64,000 nucleotides of DNA, taken from NCBI RefSeq assembly GCF_000526635.1, contig NZ_JAGL01000016.1:1-64000 (forward strand), read 5' to 3'. A model generated the notes under the pieces. That model ran no database searches, had not been told where the DNA came from, and saw only the letters and a program-made list of their open reading frames with translations. Every line of letters begins with the position of its first letter. Position 1 is the stretch's first letter. This document shows, piece after piece, positions 53,057 to 62,638 of this stretch. This DNA is from Aminobacter sp. J41. Its GTDB lineage: Bacteria; Pseudomonadota; Alphaproteobacteria; Rhizobiales; Rhizobiaceae. The position numbers were made by a program, and so were the translations under genes.

Positions 53057-54454
53057 ATGGCTAAGTCGCGCACGCAATTCATCTGCCAGAACTGCGGCAC
53101 GGTTCACGCCCGCTGGGCTGGAAAGTGCGACGCGTGCGGCGAATGGAACACGCTGATCGAGGAAGGCACGTCCAGTGGCATCGGCGCCGGGCCTTCAAGC
53201 CTGCGTAGTGCGCGCAAGGGCCGGCCGGTAGCACTCACAACCCTCTCGGGCGAGATCGAGGAAGCGCCACGCATCGTCTCCGGTATCAGCGAGCTGGACC
53301 GCGCGACGGGAGGCGGCTTCGTGCGCGGTTCGGCGCTGCTGATCGGCGGCGATCCAGGTATTGGCAAGTCGACCCTGCTGACGCAGGCCGCGGCTGCGCT
53401 CGCATTGCGCGGTCATCGCGTCGTCTACGTCTCCGGTGAGGAGGCGGTAGCGCAGATCCGTCTGCGCGCGCAGCGGCTCGGCGCCGACAAAACGCCGGTC
53501 GAACTCGCGGCGGAGACGAATGTCGAGGACATTCTGGCGACGGTTGCCGAAGGCAAGCGCCCGGACCTCCTGATCCTCGACTCGATCCAGACCCTGTGGA
53601 CCGACATGGCCGATTCCGCCCCTGGCACAGTGACGCAGGTGCGCGCGGCATCGCAGGCGATGATCCGCTATGCAAAATCGACCGGTGCCGCGGTCGTTCT
53701 CGTCGGCCACGTCACCAAGGAAGGCCAGATCGCCGGCCCGCGCGTGGTCGAGCACATGGTCGACGGCGTGCTCTATTTCGAGGGCGAAGGCGGCCACCAC
53801 TATCGCATCCTGCGGACGGTGAAGAACCGCTTCGGCCCAACCGACGAAATCGGCGTCTTCGAGATGTCCGACCGAGGCCTGCGTGAAGTCGCCAACCCGT
53901 CTGAACTCTTCCTTGGCGAGCGCAGTGCAGCCGCGCCCGGCGCAGCAGTCTTCGCCGGCATGGAAGGCACGCGGCCGGTGCTGGTGGAAATCCAGGCGCT
54001 GGTTGCCCCCTCGCCGCTCGGCACGCCGCGCCGAGCCGTGGTTGGCTGGGATTCCTCGCGCCTGTCGATGGTGCTGGCGGTGCTGGAAGCCCATTGTGGC
54101 GTCCGCTTCTCGCAGCACGACGTCTACCTCAATGTCGCAGGCGGCTACCGGATCACCGAGCCGGCAGCGGATCTTGCCGTTGCGGCAGCTCTGGTTTCGT
54201 CGCTCACCGGTCTTGCCCTTCCAGCCGATTGCGTTTATTTCGGCGAAATCAGCCTTTCGGGGGCGATACGGCCAGTCGCACACGCCCAGCAGCGCCTGAA
54301 AGAGGCGGAAAAGCTGGGTTTCGCAAGGGCGGTGATGCCGCCCTCGAATGGTGACGAGCCAGGTGGCGGCGCGCGGGGAAACTTTCAGCCGTCTACGCTT
54401 TCGGAACTCGTCGCGCGGATCGCCGGAGCGCGTGCGCGGGACGCAGATGGTTGA
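53057..54454 (+). CDS. radA: DNA repair protein RadA
   Basis: A 465-residue RadA/Sms. N-terminal zinc finger (FICQNCGTVHARWAGKCDAC), Walker A LIGGDPGIGKSTLLTQA, the RadA-specific KNRFG motif (VKNRFGPTDEIG) and a C-terminal Lon-protease-like domain (GTPRRAVVGWDSSRLSMVLA). It helps branch migration in recombinational repair. Between dnaB and cvpA. Confidence 0.96.
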   Translation: MAKSRTQFICQNCGTVHARWAGKCDACGEWNTLIEEGTSSGIGAGPSSLRSARKGRPVALTTLSGEIEEAPRIVSGISELDRATGGGFVRGSALLIGGDPGIGKSTLLTQAAAALALRGHRVVYVSGEEAVAQIRLRAQRLGADKTPVELAAETNVEDILATVAEGKRPDLLILDSIQTLWTDMADSAPGTVTQVRAASQAMIRYAKSTGAAVVLVGHVTKEGQIAGPRVVEHMVDGVLYFEGEGGHHYRILRTVKNRFGPTDEIGVFEMSDRGLREVANPSELFLGERSAAAPGAAVFAGMEGTRPVLVEIQALVAPSPLGTPRRAVVGWDSSRLSMVLAVLEAHCGVRFSQHDVYLNVAGGYRITEPAADLAVAAALVSSLTGLALPADCVYFGEISLSGAIRPVAHAQQRLKEAEKLGFARAVMPPSNGDEPGGGARGNFQPSTLSELVARIAGARARDADG

Positions 54455-54496
54455 TGAAACTGGCGGCGCATGCGCCATGATGGAGTGACAGCTCGA

Positions 54497-55036
54497 ATGC
54501 CAATCACCCTGCTGGACGGTATCCTCGTCGGCTTCACGCTGGTTTCCGCCATGCTGGCGATGGTCCGCGGATTTTCCCGCGAGGTTCTGTCGATCGCGTC
54601 ATGGGTGGCTGCGGCCGCTGCGGCATATTTCTTCCACCCCATTGTTCTGCCTTACGTTCAGCCCTACATAGACCACGCACAGGTACAGCTCGCCGTCGCG
54701 GCAGCCATCGTGTTCTTCGTCGCGCTGATCGTGGTGACCATTATCACCATGAAAATCGCCGACTTCATCATCGATTCGCGCATCGGCGCGCTCGATCGCA
54801 CGCTTGGCTTCCTTTACGGCGCTGCCCGTGGCGTGCTGGTGGTTGCAGTGGGCCTGCTTTTCTTCTCGTGGCTCGTCGGACCGAACGCCCCGACATGGAT
54901 TTCCGAGGCGAAGTCGCTGCCGCTGCTGGAAGGTGTGGGAGACTGGCTGGAAAGCATCCTGCCGGACGACCCGGAAAACTCCATCCTTGATCGTATCAAG
55001 GGAGATGGCGCAGGCGAAGCGCCAGCCGAGAACTAG
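54497..55036 (+). CDS. cvpA: CvpA-family membrane protein
   Basis: A 179-residue protein with four hydrophobic segments (about 5-25, 35-55, 62-85 and 105-125), GFSREVLSIASWVAAAAAAY and RTLGFLYGAARGVLVVAVG. The family was named for colicin V production; CvpA acts in envelope homeostasis. It precedes purF, the classic cvpA-purF pair. Confidence 0.93.
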   Translation: MPITLLDGILVGFTLVSAMLAMVRGFSREVLSIASWVAAAAAAYFFHPIVLPYVQPYIDHAQVQLAVAAAIVFFVALIVVTIITMKIADFIIDSRIGALDRTLGFLYGAARGVLVVAVGLLFFSWLVGPNAPTWISEAKSLPLLEGVGDWLESILPDDPENSILDRIKGDGAGEAPAEN

Positions 55037-55097
55037 GACCAGTCCCCAAAGGGACAAGAACACAACGCACATAGAGCGGTATGAAGGGCGCAGACCA

Positions 55098-56567
55098 ATG
55101 GCTGACGCAGACGATACTCCGTTTTCCTCAGGTGCCGACGACCGCTTTCATGACGAATGCGGCGTTTTCGGCATCTTCGGCAGGCCCGACGCGGCAGCCA
55201 TCGTAACGCTGGGACTGCACGCGCTGCAGCACCGCGGACAGGAGGCGGCGGGCATCGTCTCCTTTGACGGCCACAAGTTCTTCGTCGAGCGGCACATTGG
55301 CCTGATCGGTGACAACTTCACCAAGCAGTCGGTCCTCGACCGCCTCAAAGGCAACCGCGCTATCGGCCATACCCGCTACGCGACCACCGGCGGCGCCAGC
55401 ATCCGCAACATCCAGCCGCTGTTCGCCGAACTCGCCGAAGGCGGCATCGCCGTTGCCCACAACGGCAACCTCACCAACGCGATGACGGTGCAGCGCGCAC
55501 TGCAGAAGCAGGGCGCGATCTTCACCTCGACCTCCGACACCGAGACGATCCTCCACCTCATCGCCATGAGCCGTGAGGCGGACATCAACTCGCGTTTCAT
55601 TGATGCTGTCCGTCAGATCGAAGGCGCCTTCTCGCTGGTCGCGCTGACCGCGAAGAAGATGATCGGCTGCCGCGATCCGCTCGGCATCCGCCCTCTAGTG
55701 CTCGGTGACCTCGACGGCGCCTGGATCCTCGCGTCGGAAACCTGCGCGCTCGACATCATCGGCGCCCGCTTCGTCCGCGACATCGAGCCGGGCGAGATGG
55801 TGGTCATCACCAGCAAGGGAATCGAGAGCTTCTATCCGTTCGAGAAGCAGAAGGCGCGGTTCTGCATCTTCGAATACGTCTACTTCGCCCGCCCCGACTC
55901 CACGATCGAGGGCCGCAACGTCTACACGGTGCGCAAGCAGATCGGCGTTGAACTCGCCCGCGAGAACCCGGTCGACGCAGACATCGTCGTTCCGGTTCCG
56001 GATTCGGGCACGCCCGCTGCCATCGGCTTCAGCCAGGCCTCGGGGATTCCGTTCGAACTCGGCATCATCCGCAACCACTACGTGGGCCGCACCTTCATCC
56101 AGCCTGGCGACTCCATCCGTCACATGGGCGTGAAGCTGAAGCACAACGCCAACCGCAAGATGATCGAAGGCAAGCGCGTCGTCCTCGTTGACGACTCGAT
56201 CGTTCGTGGCACCACCAGCCAGAAGATCGTGCAGATGGTGCGCGACGCCGGCGCCCGCGAGGTGCACATGCGCATCGCGTCGCCTCCGACCCGCGCCTCG
56301 TGCTTCTACGGCGTCGACACGCCGGAGAAGTCGAAGCTGCTCGCCTCGCGGATGACCGTCGAGGAAATGGCCGACTTCATCCGTGTCGATTCGCTCGGCT
56401 TCCTGACGATCGACGGTCTCTACCGCGCGGTCGGCGAGGCAGCCCGCGACAACGCGCTGCCCCAGTACTGCGACGCCTGCTTCACAGGCGAGTACCCGAC
56501 TCGCCTTGCCGACATGGAAGGTTCGGAAAACGTCCGCACCCTGTCGCTGCTGGCCAGCAACTCCTGA
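55098..56567 (+). CDS. purF: Amidophosphoribosyltransferase
   Basis: A 489-residue PurF, the first committed enzyme of purine synthesis. A short propeptide precedes DECGVFGIFG, where the Cys becomes the N-terminal nucleophile of the glutaminase domain. The PRPP-binding site is VVLVDDSIVRGTTSQK. ATG 55098 lies 61 bases after cvpA. Tail-to-tail with sugE, with no base between the stop codons. Confidence 0.97.
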   Translation: MADADDTPFSSGADDRFHDECGVFGIFGRPDAAAIVTLGLHALQHRGQEAAGIVSFDGHKFFVERHIGLIGDNFTKQSVLDRLKGNRAIGHTRYATTGGASIRNIQPLFAELAEGGIAVAHNGNLTNAMTVQRALQKQGAIFTSTSDTETILHLIAMSREADINSRFIDAVRQIEGAFSLVALTAKKMIGCRDPLGIRPLVLGDLDGAWILASETCALDIIGARFVRDIEPGEMVVITSKGIESFYPFEKQKARFCIFEYVYFARPDSTIEGRNVYTVRKQIGVELARENPVDADIVVPVPDSGTPAAIGFSQASGIPFELGIIRNHYVGRTFIQPGDSIRHMGVKLKHNANRKMIEGKRVVLVDDSIVRGTTSQKIVQMVRDAGAREVHMRIASPPTRASCFYGVDTPEKSKLLASRMTVEEMADFIRVDSLGFLTIDGLYRAVGEAARDNALPQYCDACFTGEYPTRLADMEGSENVRTLSLLASNS

Positions 56568-56885
56568 TCAGGGCGATACCAGCTTAAGGCCGATGATGCC
56601 GGCCGCAATCATGACGATGCAGAGAATGCGCATGATTTCGGCCGGCTCAGAAAACAGCAGGATGCCGAGGATCGCGGTGCCGATGGTGCCGATGCCGGTC
56701 CAGATGGCATAAGCCGTGCCGAGCGGCAGCGTGCGCAGGGCAAGGCCCAACAAAAACAGGCTCACGCCCATTGCGCCGACGGTGAACAAGCTCGGTACGA
56801 GCTTCGAGAATCCGTGGGTGTATTTGAGGCCGACCGCCCAGGCCACTTCGAACAATCCGGCGAAAAACAGATAAATCCAGGCCAT
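56568..56885 (-). CDS. sugE: SugE/Gdx-type guanidinium exporter (SMR family)
   Basis: A 105-residue four-helix small multidrug resistance protein. [17 protein letters not shown] with the essential membrane Glu is the signature of the SugE/Gdx subgroup, which exports guanidinium in exchange for protons. [18 protein letters not shown] is the third helix. The guanidine-II riboswitch just upstream supports the guanidinium function strongly. ATG 56885 lies seven bases after the aggag ribosome-binding site. Confidence 0.95.
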   Translation of the reverse strand: MAWIYLFFAGLFEVAWAVGLKYTHGFSKLVPSLFTVGAMGVSLFLLGLALRTLPLGTAYAIWTGIGTIGTAILGILLFSEPAEIMRILCIVMIAAGIIGLKLVSP

Positions 56886-56891
56886 TGCCCG

Positions 56892-56949
56892 TCTCCTTTG
56901 AGGAGATGGGGCCGTCCCCATCTGTTGTCCGAAGACCGGGTCGTCCCGG
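56892..56949 (-). ncRNA. Guanidine-II (mini-ykkC) riboswitch upstream of sugE
   Basis: On the minus strand two hairpins with ACGR tetraloops stand in tandem: CCGGG-ACGA-CCCGG (56949 to 56936) and AGATGGGG-ACGG-CCCCATCT (56923 to 56904), joined by a 12-base linker. This is the defining structure of guanidine-II riboswitches, and the gene controlled is sugE. The second hairpin's 3' end (TCTCC, 56906-56902) can instead pair with GGAGA of the ribosome-binding site (56896-56892), suggesting translational control: guanidine stabilises the tandem hairpins and frees the site. Confidence 0.93.
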
Positions 56950-57065
56950 CCGGGCAGATATGGGACGCACCGTCAGGAAGGTCAAGCGGGTTCCCCTCCC
57001 GCCCCGATTAGGCTAAGTCGGCTCGTGAACTGGCCGAAGCGCCACAATCAACCATGGGAATTATC

Positions 57066-57812
57066 ATGTCCGAAGCCCCTGATCTGTCCGGCCGCATCGC
57101 TCTTGTTACCGGCGCCTCCCGCGGCATCGGATATTTTATCGCGAAGGAACTCGCCGCTGCCGGCGCGCATGTGATCGCCGTTGCGCGCACCGTGGGCGGG
57201 CTGGAAGAGCTCGACGACGAGATCAAGGCATCGGGCGGCCAGGCAACCCTGGTGCCGCTCGACCTCACCGACATGGCCGGCATCGACCGCCTTGGCGGCG
57301 CAATTCACGAACGCTGGGGCAAGCTCGACATCCTCGTTGCCAACGCCGCGATCCTCGGCGTCATTGCGCCGCTTGGCCACGTTGAGGCGAAGACCTTCGA
57401 GAAGGTGATGAACATCAACGTCACCGCGACCTGGCGGCTGATCCGATCGGTCGACCCGCTGCTGCGCCTCTCCGACGCTGGCCGCGCCATCATCATGTCC
57501 TCGGGCGCCGCCCATAGCGCGAAGGCCTACTGGGGGCCCTACGCGGCCTCCAAGGCGGCAGTCGAAGCCATGGCGCGCTCCTGGGCCGACGAGACCAAGA
57601 ATCTTGCGCTGAGGGTCAACTGCGTGAACCCGGGCCGCACGCGCACCGCGATGCGCGCGCTGGCGATGCCGGGCGAGGATCCCAAGACGGTCCCGCATCC
57701 GTCAGAGGTCGCCCCCAAGATCATCCCGCTCGCCAGCCCGACGCTGACCGAAACCGGCGCGATCTACGACGTGCGCGCGGAGAAATTCCTGCGATACTCC
57801 ATGCCGCAGTAA
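57066..57812 (+). CDS. Short-chain dehydrogenase/reductase, unknown substrate
   Basis: A 248-residue classical SDR: TGASRGIGYFIAKELAAAG, NAAILGVIAPLG and the active-site YAASKAAVEAM; the catalytic Ser is in IIMSSGAAHS. The product resembles oxidoreductases often found next to purF in rhizobia. Substrate unknown. ATG 57054 is an alternative start. Confidence 0.85.
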   Translation: MSEAPDLSGRIALVTGASRGIGYFIAKELAAAGAHVIAVARTVGGLEELDDEIKASGGQATLVPLDLTDMAGIDRLGGAIHERWGKLDILVANAAILGVIAPLGHVEAKTFEKVMNINVTATWRLIRSVDPLLRLSDAGRAIIMSSGAAHSAKAYWGPYAASKAAVEAMARSWADETKNLALRVNCVNPGRTRTAMRALAMPGEDPKTVPHPSEVAPKIIPLASPTLTETGAIYDVRAEKFLRYSMPQ

Positions 57813-57898
57813 CCCTGCGTCACACTATCGACCGGGTTTCCCGCCCATGCTAAGCATCTGAACGTTGCTTGCATCTTCGAGACAGCTGGAAACCCCAC

Positions 57899-58240
57899 AT
57901 GAAGACTTCTCTGCTCTTTGCGCTTGGTCTTGCGGTCGCCGCGGTCGTTCCCGCCCAGGCGGACGTCTTCAGCTCGCAGAGCTTCGACGGCAGTCCGTCG
58001 ACGTCGGATGCCCTGCCGGGCGTTAATCTCGACGTCGTGCCGGGTGTAACTTCCGGCAGCAACTGCAAGGAAGAGATGGTTCCGTCCTATTCGGGCAACC
58101 TCGCCGGTGAGACCAGGGCGACGACCTGCCAGTTCGGCAATTTCTCGATCACGACCACCGGCCAGTCGCAGGCGCGGAAGTACCTCGACCTCACCTATGG
58201 CGGCAACCCGCCACCGTGGGAGCAGGGCTGGAGGCCCTAA
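57899..58240 (+). CDS. Small secreted protein, unknown function
   Basis: A 113-residue protein with a signal peptide (MKTSLLFALGLAVAAVVPAQ, cleavage after AQA near residue 21). The mature part is Ser/Thr/Gly-rich with only two cysteines (GSNCKEE, TTCQFGN), probably one disulfide, and ends NPPPWEQGWRP. No family is recognised. It stands alone, 86 bases after the SDR gene. Confidence 0.65.
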   Translation: MKTSLLFALGLAVAAVVPAQADVFSSQSFDGSPSTSDALPGVNLDVVPGVTSGSNCKEEMVPSYSGNLAGETRATTCQFGNFSITTTGQSQARKYLDLTYGGNPPPWEQGWRP

Positions 58241-58264
58241 ACACAATTTTCGCGTGAGCGGCGA

Positions 58265-58292
58265 TTGACGCGTCAGGTCCTTGCGCTACCCT
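58265..58292 (+). promoter_or_regulatory. Possible promoter of the PlsC-like acyltransferase gene
   Basis: TTGACG (58265-58270) and TACCCT (58287-58292) are 16 bases apart. The -35 box is good and the -10 box weak. It lies 47 bases before the TTG start. Confidence 0.4.
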
Positions 58293-58338
58293 TCCCTCCT
58301 GCTCAGCCTGGCGACGTTCGACTGAACCGGAGGCGAAC

Positions 58339-59043
58339 TTGATCCTGATCGGACTCATCATCGCCGCCGTAGCTGCGGCATGGCTTGCCGCGGCCTTCTG
58401 GTTTTCCCGCCGGCATAAGATCAGCTTCCATCAGGCGGCGCTCTACGTGCCGCTGGCGGCGCTGTGGCGCGTCGATGCGACGGCGCTGGAGGATACGGCC
58501 GATGATGAAGGTCCAATCCTCTATATCGTCTCGCACCAGTCGCGGCTCGATCCGGCATTGATGCTGAGCCTCCTGCCGGAGGACACGCTCCATATTCTCG
58601 ACGACCGGGCAGCACGCTCGATCTGGCTGGAGCCCTGGCGGGAGCTCGCCCGCACCATCGCCTTTAATCCGGAGCATGTCTTCGTCAGCCGGCGGCTGGT
58701 GCGCGTGCTGCGTAGCAAGGGGCGTCTCTGCGTCTACCTCGCGGCCGACATGGACCCAAACTCTCGCGCCTTCCGCCTCTACCGTGCGGTTGCGCGCATC
58801 GCGCTGCGCGCCGAGGCGCGGGTGCAGCCGATCCATGTCGAGGGGGCCGACAGGCTGACGTCGTCGTTTGTCGAAAGCAGCACCGGCAAGCGCCAGCTGT
58901 TTCCACAGCTGACAGTGAGAACCCTGAAGCCGATCACCCTCGAGGAACTTGTCGCGCGCGATCCGGAGATAAACACCTCCTCCGCGGCGCTTTACGCACG
59001 CTGCGAAGAGCTGCGCCGGCGCGAGGCGGCTGCCGCCGCCTGA
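58339..59043 (+). CDS. PlsC-like 1-acylglycerol-phosphate acyltransferase family protein
   Basis: A 234-residue protein with an N-terminal membrane helix (LIGLIIAAVAAAWLAAAFWF) and the acyltransferase motif SHQSRLDPAL (HxxxxD). The second block (RGxxVFVSRR-like) is seen as EHVFVSRRLVRVLRSKG and the third as YLAADMDPNSRAFRLYRA. It may acylate a lipid, though the motifs are divergent. TTG 58339 is supported by ggagg five bases upstream. The phospholipid genes pssA and psd follow convergently. Confidence 0.7.
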   Translation: MILIGLIIAAVAAAWLAAAFWFSRRHKISFHQAALYVPLAALWRVDATALEDTADDEGPILYIVSHQSRLDPALMLSLLPEDTLHILDDRAARSIWLEPWRELARTIAFNPEHVFVSRRLVRVLRSKGRLCVYLAADMDPNSRAFRLYRAVARIALRAEARVQPIHVEGADRLTSSFVESSTGKRQLFPQLTVRTLKPITLEELVARDPEINTSSAALYARCEELRRREAAAAA

Positions 59044-59050
59044 GCCGCGG

Positions 59051-59884
59051 TCAGAAGTCTTCTTCGCCCTTCGGCTCTTCCTGCAAGGCGGCTTCCAGCC
59101 TGGCGGCCTCGACCTTCTCGCGGCGCTTGTAGGCGACAGCACTGAACGGGAGGAAGATCAGATAGGCAATTGCCGACGCGGCCATCGTCTCCCAACTGAA
59201 GCTGAAGAACAGCGCGACGTAGAGGACGATGCCGAGCATCAGCGGCATGACCAGGTCGCGGCGAACGCGGATGCCGGTCTTGCCGGAATAGACCGGAAGC
59301 TGGCTGACCATCAGCAGGGCGACGACCACCGAATAGGCGCTGGCGCAGAAGGCCGTGACCTCGTTGCGGGGCATGCCGAGGAAGCCGAGATAGAGCGGCA
59401 GCAGGACGAGCAGAGCGCCCGCCGGTGCCGGAACGCCGACGAAATAGTCCGCCTTCCAGGCCGGCCGGTTCGGGTCTTCCAGCATCACGTTGAAGCGCGC
59501 CAGGCGCAGGCAGCAGGCAATGGCAAACAGCAGCGCCGCGATCCAGCCGAACGCCCCTGCCCCGTCGAGCATGTAGGCGTAGAGGAGCAGCGCCGGTGCT
59601 GCGCCAAAATTGACGATGTCCGCGAGCGAATCCATCTGCGCGCCGAAGTTCGAGGTGCCCTTCAGCATGCGGGCGATGCGGCCATCGACGGCGTCGAGAA
59701 GGGCCGCGACCAGCACCATCGTGACGGCAAGCTCGAAACGGCCTTCAAATGCCAGGCGAACGCCGGTGAGGCCGGCGCAGATCGCCAGCACCGTCATCAG
59801 GTTCGGGACGAGCACGCGCAACGGAATGCCGCGCAGGCTGCGGCCGCGGCTGCCGGGTCCTTCAGCTTGAGGATCGACGTCCAT
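59051..59884 (-). CDS. pssA: CDP-diacylglycerol-serine O-phosphatidyltransferase
   Basis: A 277-residue membrane enzyme. Catalytic motif DAVDGRIARMLKGTSNFG followed by AQMDSLADI is complete (CDP-alcohol phosphotransferase family). It makes phosphatidylserine from CDP-diacylglycerol and serine. It begins three bases after psd, forming a psd-pssA operon for phosphatidylethanolamine synthesis. Confidence 0.95.
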   Translation of the reverse strand: MDVDPQAEGPGSRGRSLRGIPLRVLVPNLMTVLAICAGLTGVRLAFEGRFELAVTMVLVAALLDAVDGRIARMLKGTSNFGAQMDSLADIVNFGAAPALLLYAYMLDGAGAFGWIAALLFAIACCLRLARFNVMLEDPNRPAWKADYFVGVPAPAGALLVLLPLYLGFLGMPRNEVTAFCASAYSVVVALLMVSQLPVYSGKTGIRVRRDLVMPLMLGIVLYVALFFSFSWETMAASAIAYLIFLPFSAVAYKRREKVEAARLEAALQEEPKGEEDF

Positions 59885-59887
59885 GGG

Positions 59888-60583
59888 TCACGACACCCTG
59901 ACCAGCGGCGTCCGCGGCGCGCCAAATTCGGCGATGATCGTCTCACCGGCGACTGCGGACTGGCCGACCGCAACCATCGGGGCGAAGCCCTCAGGAAGGT
60001 AGATGTCGACACGCGAGCCGAAGCGGATCAGGCCGAAGCGCTCGCCCGTTGAAATGTCATTGCCCTGCTCCGCCCAGCACAGGATGCGGCGCGCAACGAG
60101 GCCCGCCACCTGCACGACGCCGATGCGGCCGTTGGGGCTGTCGATGACGAGACCATTGCGCTCGTTCTCGACGCTCGCCTTGTCCAGCTCGGCGTTGAGG
60201 AACTTTCCGGGGCGATGGTCAATCGTCGCGATGCGACCACGCACCGGCGAGCGGTTCACGTGGCAGGAGAAGACATTCATGAACACGGAGATGCGAAGCA
60301 TCTCGCTGTTGCTGAGGCCGAGCTCGCGTGGCGGCACTGCGGGACCAACGGCAGACACGATGCCGTCGGCCGAGCTGATGACGAGCCGGTCATCGATCGG
60401 AGTCACACGCTCGGGATCGCGGAAGAAGTAGGCGCACCACGCGGTCAGGATCGCCCCGATCCAGAACAGGCTGGTCGAGAAGAAGCCGAGGATGATGGCA
60501 ACGGCAGCAAAGGCGGCAATAAAAGGCCATCCTTCGCGGCGCACCGGCACCAGTGTGTTCCTGATCGTGTCGGCGATGCTCAT
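59888..60583 (-). CDS. psd: Phosphatidylserine decarboxylase proenzyme
   Basis: A 231-residue short-type Psd. The self-cleavage site is the Gly-Ser in [11 protein letters not shown] near the C-terminus, generating the pyruvoyl group on the alpha chain. [14 protein letters not shown] and [18 protein letters not shown] are conserved. It converts phosphatidylserine to phosphatidylethanolamine. Confidence 0.96.
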   Translation of the reverse strand: MSIADTIRNTLVPVRREGWPFIAAFAAVAIILGFFSTSLFWIGAILTAWCAYFFRDPERVTPIDDRLVISSADGIVSAVGPAVPPRELGLSNSEMLRISVFMNVFSCHVNRSPVRGRIATIDHRPGKFLNAELDKASVENERNGLVIDSPNGRIGVVQVAGLVARRILCWAEQGNDISTGERFGLIRFGSRVDIYLPEGFAPMVAVGQSAVAGETIIAEFGAPRTPLVRVS

Positions 60584-60719
60584 GCGGCCTGACTTCTCCC
60601 TCTCGAGACTGGAGGTGGACCTTTAACGGATTGACGCACCAAGGGCAACGTGACCCGTGGACGCCGGAAGCCGGCATCCGGGGCCGCGCGCGAGCGCGGT
60701 GCCATCAGGGCGCGGGCGC

Positions 60720-62618
60720 TCAGCCCTGTTCCGGTTCGACCTCGGGGGTGCGGCGACGGACGAGGATTCCCATCTCGTCTTCCTCGCGTGCGCGCCGCAA
60801 TGCCTCCTCGGCCTCGGTCGCCTCGCGCTGACGATCCCACATTTGGGCATAGAGGCCGCGCCTTGCAAGGAGCTCGGCGTGGCGGCCGCGCTCGGCGATC
60901 TGGCCGTCCTTCAGCACGATGATCTCGTCGGCGCTGATTACCGTCGACAGGCGGTGGGCGATAACGAGTGTCGTCCTGCCCTGGCTGACGAGGTCGAGCG
61001 CTGCCTGGATCTCCTGCTCGGTCTGGGTGTCGAGCGCGGAGGTCGCCTCGTCGAGCATCAGGATCGGCGGCGCCTTGAGAATGGTGCGGGCAATCGCCAC
61101 GCGCTGCTTCTCGCCGCCGGAAAGCTTCAGGCCGCGCTCGCCGACCATCGTCTTGAAGCCATCCGGGAGCTGCAGGATGAAGTCCCTGATCTGCGCGAGC
61201 TCGGCTGCGCGTGCCACCTCCTCTTCCGTGGCCGACATGCGGCCATAACGGATGTTGTAGAGGATGGTGTCGTTGAACAGCACCGTGTCCTGAGGAACCA
61301 TGCCGATCGCCGCGCGCAGGCTCTCCTGCGTCACGTCGCGGATGTCCTGGCCATCGATGCGGATCGAGCCGGACTGGATGTCGTAGAAGCGGAACAGCAG
61401 TCGCGAGATGGTCGACTTGCCGGCACCCGACGGGCCAACGATCGCAACCGTCTTGCCGGCGGGAACCTCGAAGGAAATGCCCTTGAGGATCGGGCGCTCC
61501 GGATCGTAGGCGAAGTGAACGTTCTCGAAGGTGACGGTGCCGTCCCTGACTTCCAGGGGCCTTGCGTCTTCCTTGTCCTTCACCTCCGGCTTCACGTCGA
61601 GCAGGTCGAACATCTGTTCGATGTCGGTCAGCGCCTGGCGGATTTCGCGGTAGATGAAGCCAATGAAGTTGAGCGGGATGGACAGCTGCATCAGCATCGC
61701 GTTGACGAAGACGAAGTCGCCGATCGTGTGCGTGCCGCGCATGACTTCCCAGGCCGACAGCGCCATCACGGCTGCCATCCCGACGCCGAAGATCACGCCC
61801 TGGCCGAAGTTCAGCCAGCCGAGCGAGGTCCAGGTGCGGGTCGCGGCGTCCTCGTAGCGCGCCATCGAGCGGTCGAAGCGCTCCGCCTCCATCTTCTCGT
61901 TCGAGAAGTACTTTACCGTCTCGTAGTTGAGCAGCGAATCGACAGCCTTGGTGTTGGCGTCTGTGTCGCTCTCGTTCATTTCGCGGCGGATGGAGATGCG
62001 CCAGTCGCTCGCCTTGACTGTGAACCAGGTGTACACCCAGACCGTCACGGCGATAATGGCGACATAGATCCAGCCGTAGACCACCCAGAAGATGATCGCC
62101 GTCAGCGCGAACTCGAGCACGGTTGGCGCCGTATTGAGGATGGTGAAGCGGACGATCGTCTCGATGCCCTTCACGCCACGCTCGATGATGCGCGACAGGC
62201 CGCCCGTGCGGCGCTCGAGGTGGAAGCGCAGCGACAGGTTGTGCATGTGCACGAAGGTCCGGTAGCCAAGCTGGCGCACCGCGTTCTGGCCGACGCGGGC
62301 AAACAGCGCGTCACGCAGCTGGTTGAAGCCGAGCTGGACGATGCGGACGAAGTTGTACGCCAGCACCAGCATGATCGGCGCAACGAGCAGCGACGGGATC
62401 CATGGGTAGGGCTGGAACTCGCCCGTCAGGGCGTCGGTCGACCACTTGAAGAAGTAGGGGACCAGAACGAGGATCAGCTTGGAGATGACGAGGAAAAACG
62501 TCGCCCACAGCACGCGGACTTTGAGGTCCGGACGTCCCGCCGGCCACATGTAGGGCCACAGGTTTGCCAGCGTGCTGAATGTCGAGCCGGAATCAGCTGA
62601 AACAGTCTTGGAAGCCAA
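60720..62618 (-). CDS. Atm1/HMT1-type ABC exporter (half transporter)
   Basis: A 632-residue permease-ATPase. Six hydrophobic segments (about 30-320), then an ATPase domain with Walker [18 protein letters not shown]-loop, signature KLSGGEKQRVAIART and Walker B PILMLDEATSALDTQ. MNESDTDANTKAVDSLLNYE is characteristic of the Atm1/ABCB7/HMT1 subgroup. Members export glutathione conjugates, polysulfides or metal-glutathione complexes. arsR precedes it on the same strand by 20 bases, so an inducible metal/thiol stress response is likely. Confidence 0.93.
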   Translation of the reverse strand: MASKTVSADSGSTFSTLANLWPYMWPAGRPDLKVRVLWATFFLVISKLILVLVPYFFKWSTDALTGEFQPYPWIPSLLVAPIMLVLAYNFVRIVQLGFNQLRDALFARVGQNAVRQLGYRTFVHMHNLSLRFHLERRTGGLSRIIERGVKGIETIVRFTILNTAPTVLEFALTAIIFWVVYGWIYVAIIAVTVWVYTWFTVKASDWRISIRREMNESDTDANTKAVDSLLNYETVKYFSNEKMEAERFDRSMARYEDAATRTWTSLGWLNFGQGVIFGVGMAAVMALSAWEVMRGTHTIGDFVFVNAMLMQLSIPLNFIGFIYREIRQALTDIEQMFDLLDVKPEVKDKEDARPLEVRDGTVTFENVHFAYDPERPILKGISFEVPAGKTVAIVGPSGAGKSTISRLLFRFYDIQSGSIRIDGQDIRDVTQESLRAAIGMVPQDTVLFNDTILYNIRYGRMSATEEEVARAAELAQIRDFILQLPDGFKTMVGERGLKLSGGEKQRVAIARTILKAPPILMLDEATSALDTQTEQEIQAALDLVSQGRTTLVIAHRLSTVISADEIIVLKDGQIAERGRHAELLARRGLYAQMWDRQREATEAEEALRRAREEDEMGILVRRRTPEVEPEQG

Positions 62619-62638
62619 AATATTCGTCCTGTAATCGG

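Noticed and set aside
60657-62600. Long open frame (647 codons) on the plus strand opposite the Atm1-type exporter
   Set aside because: It is antisense to a fully motif-supported ABC exporter. Its composition (Arg, Asp, Gln and His-rich, no domain) is that of a GC-rich shadow frame.
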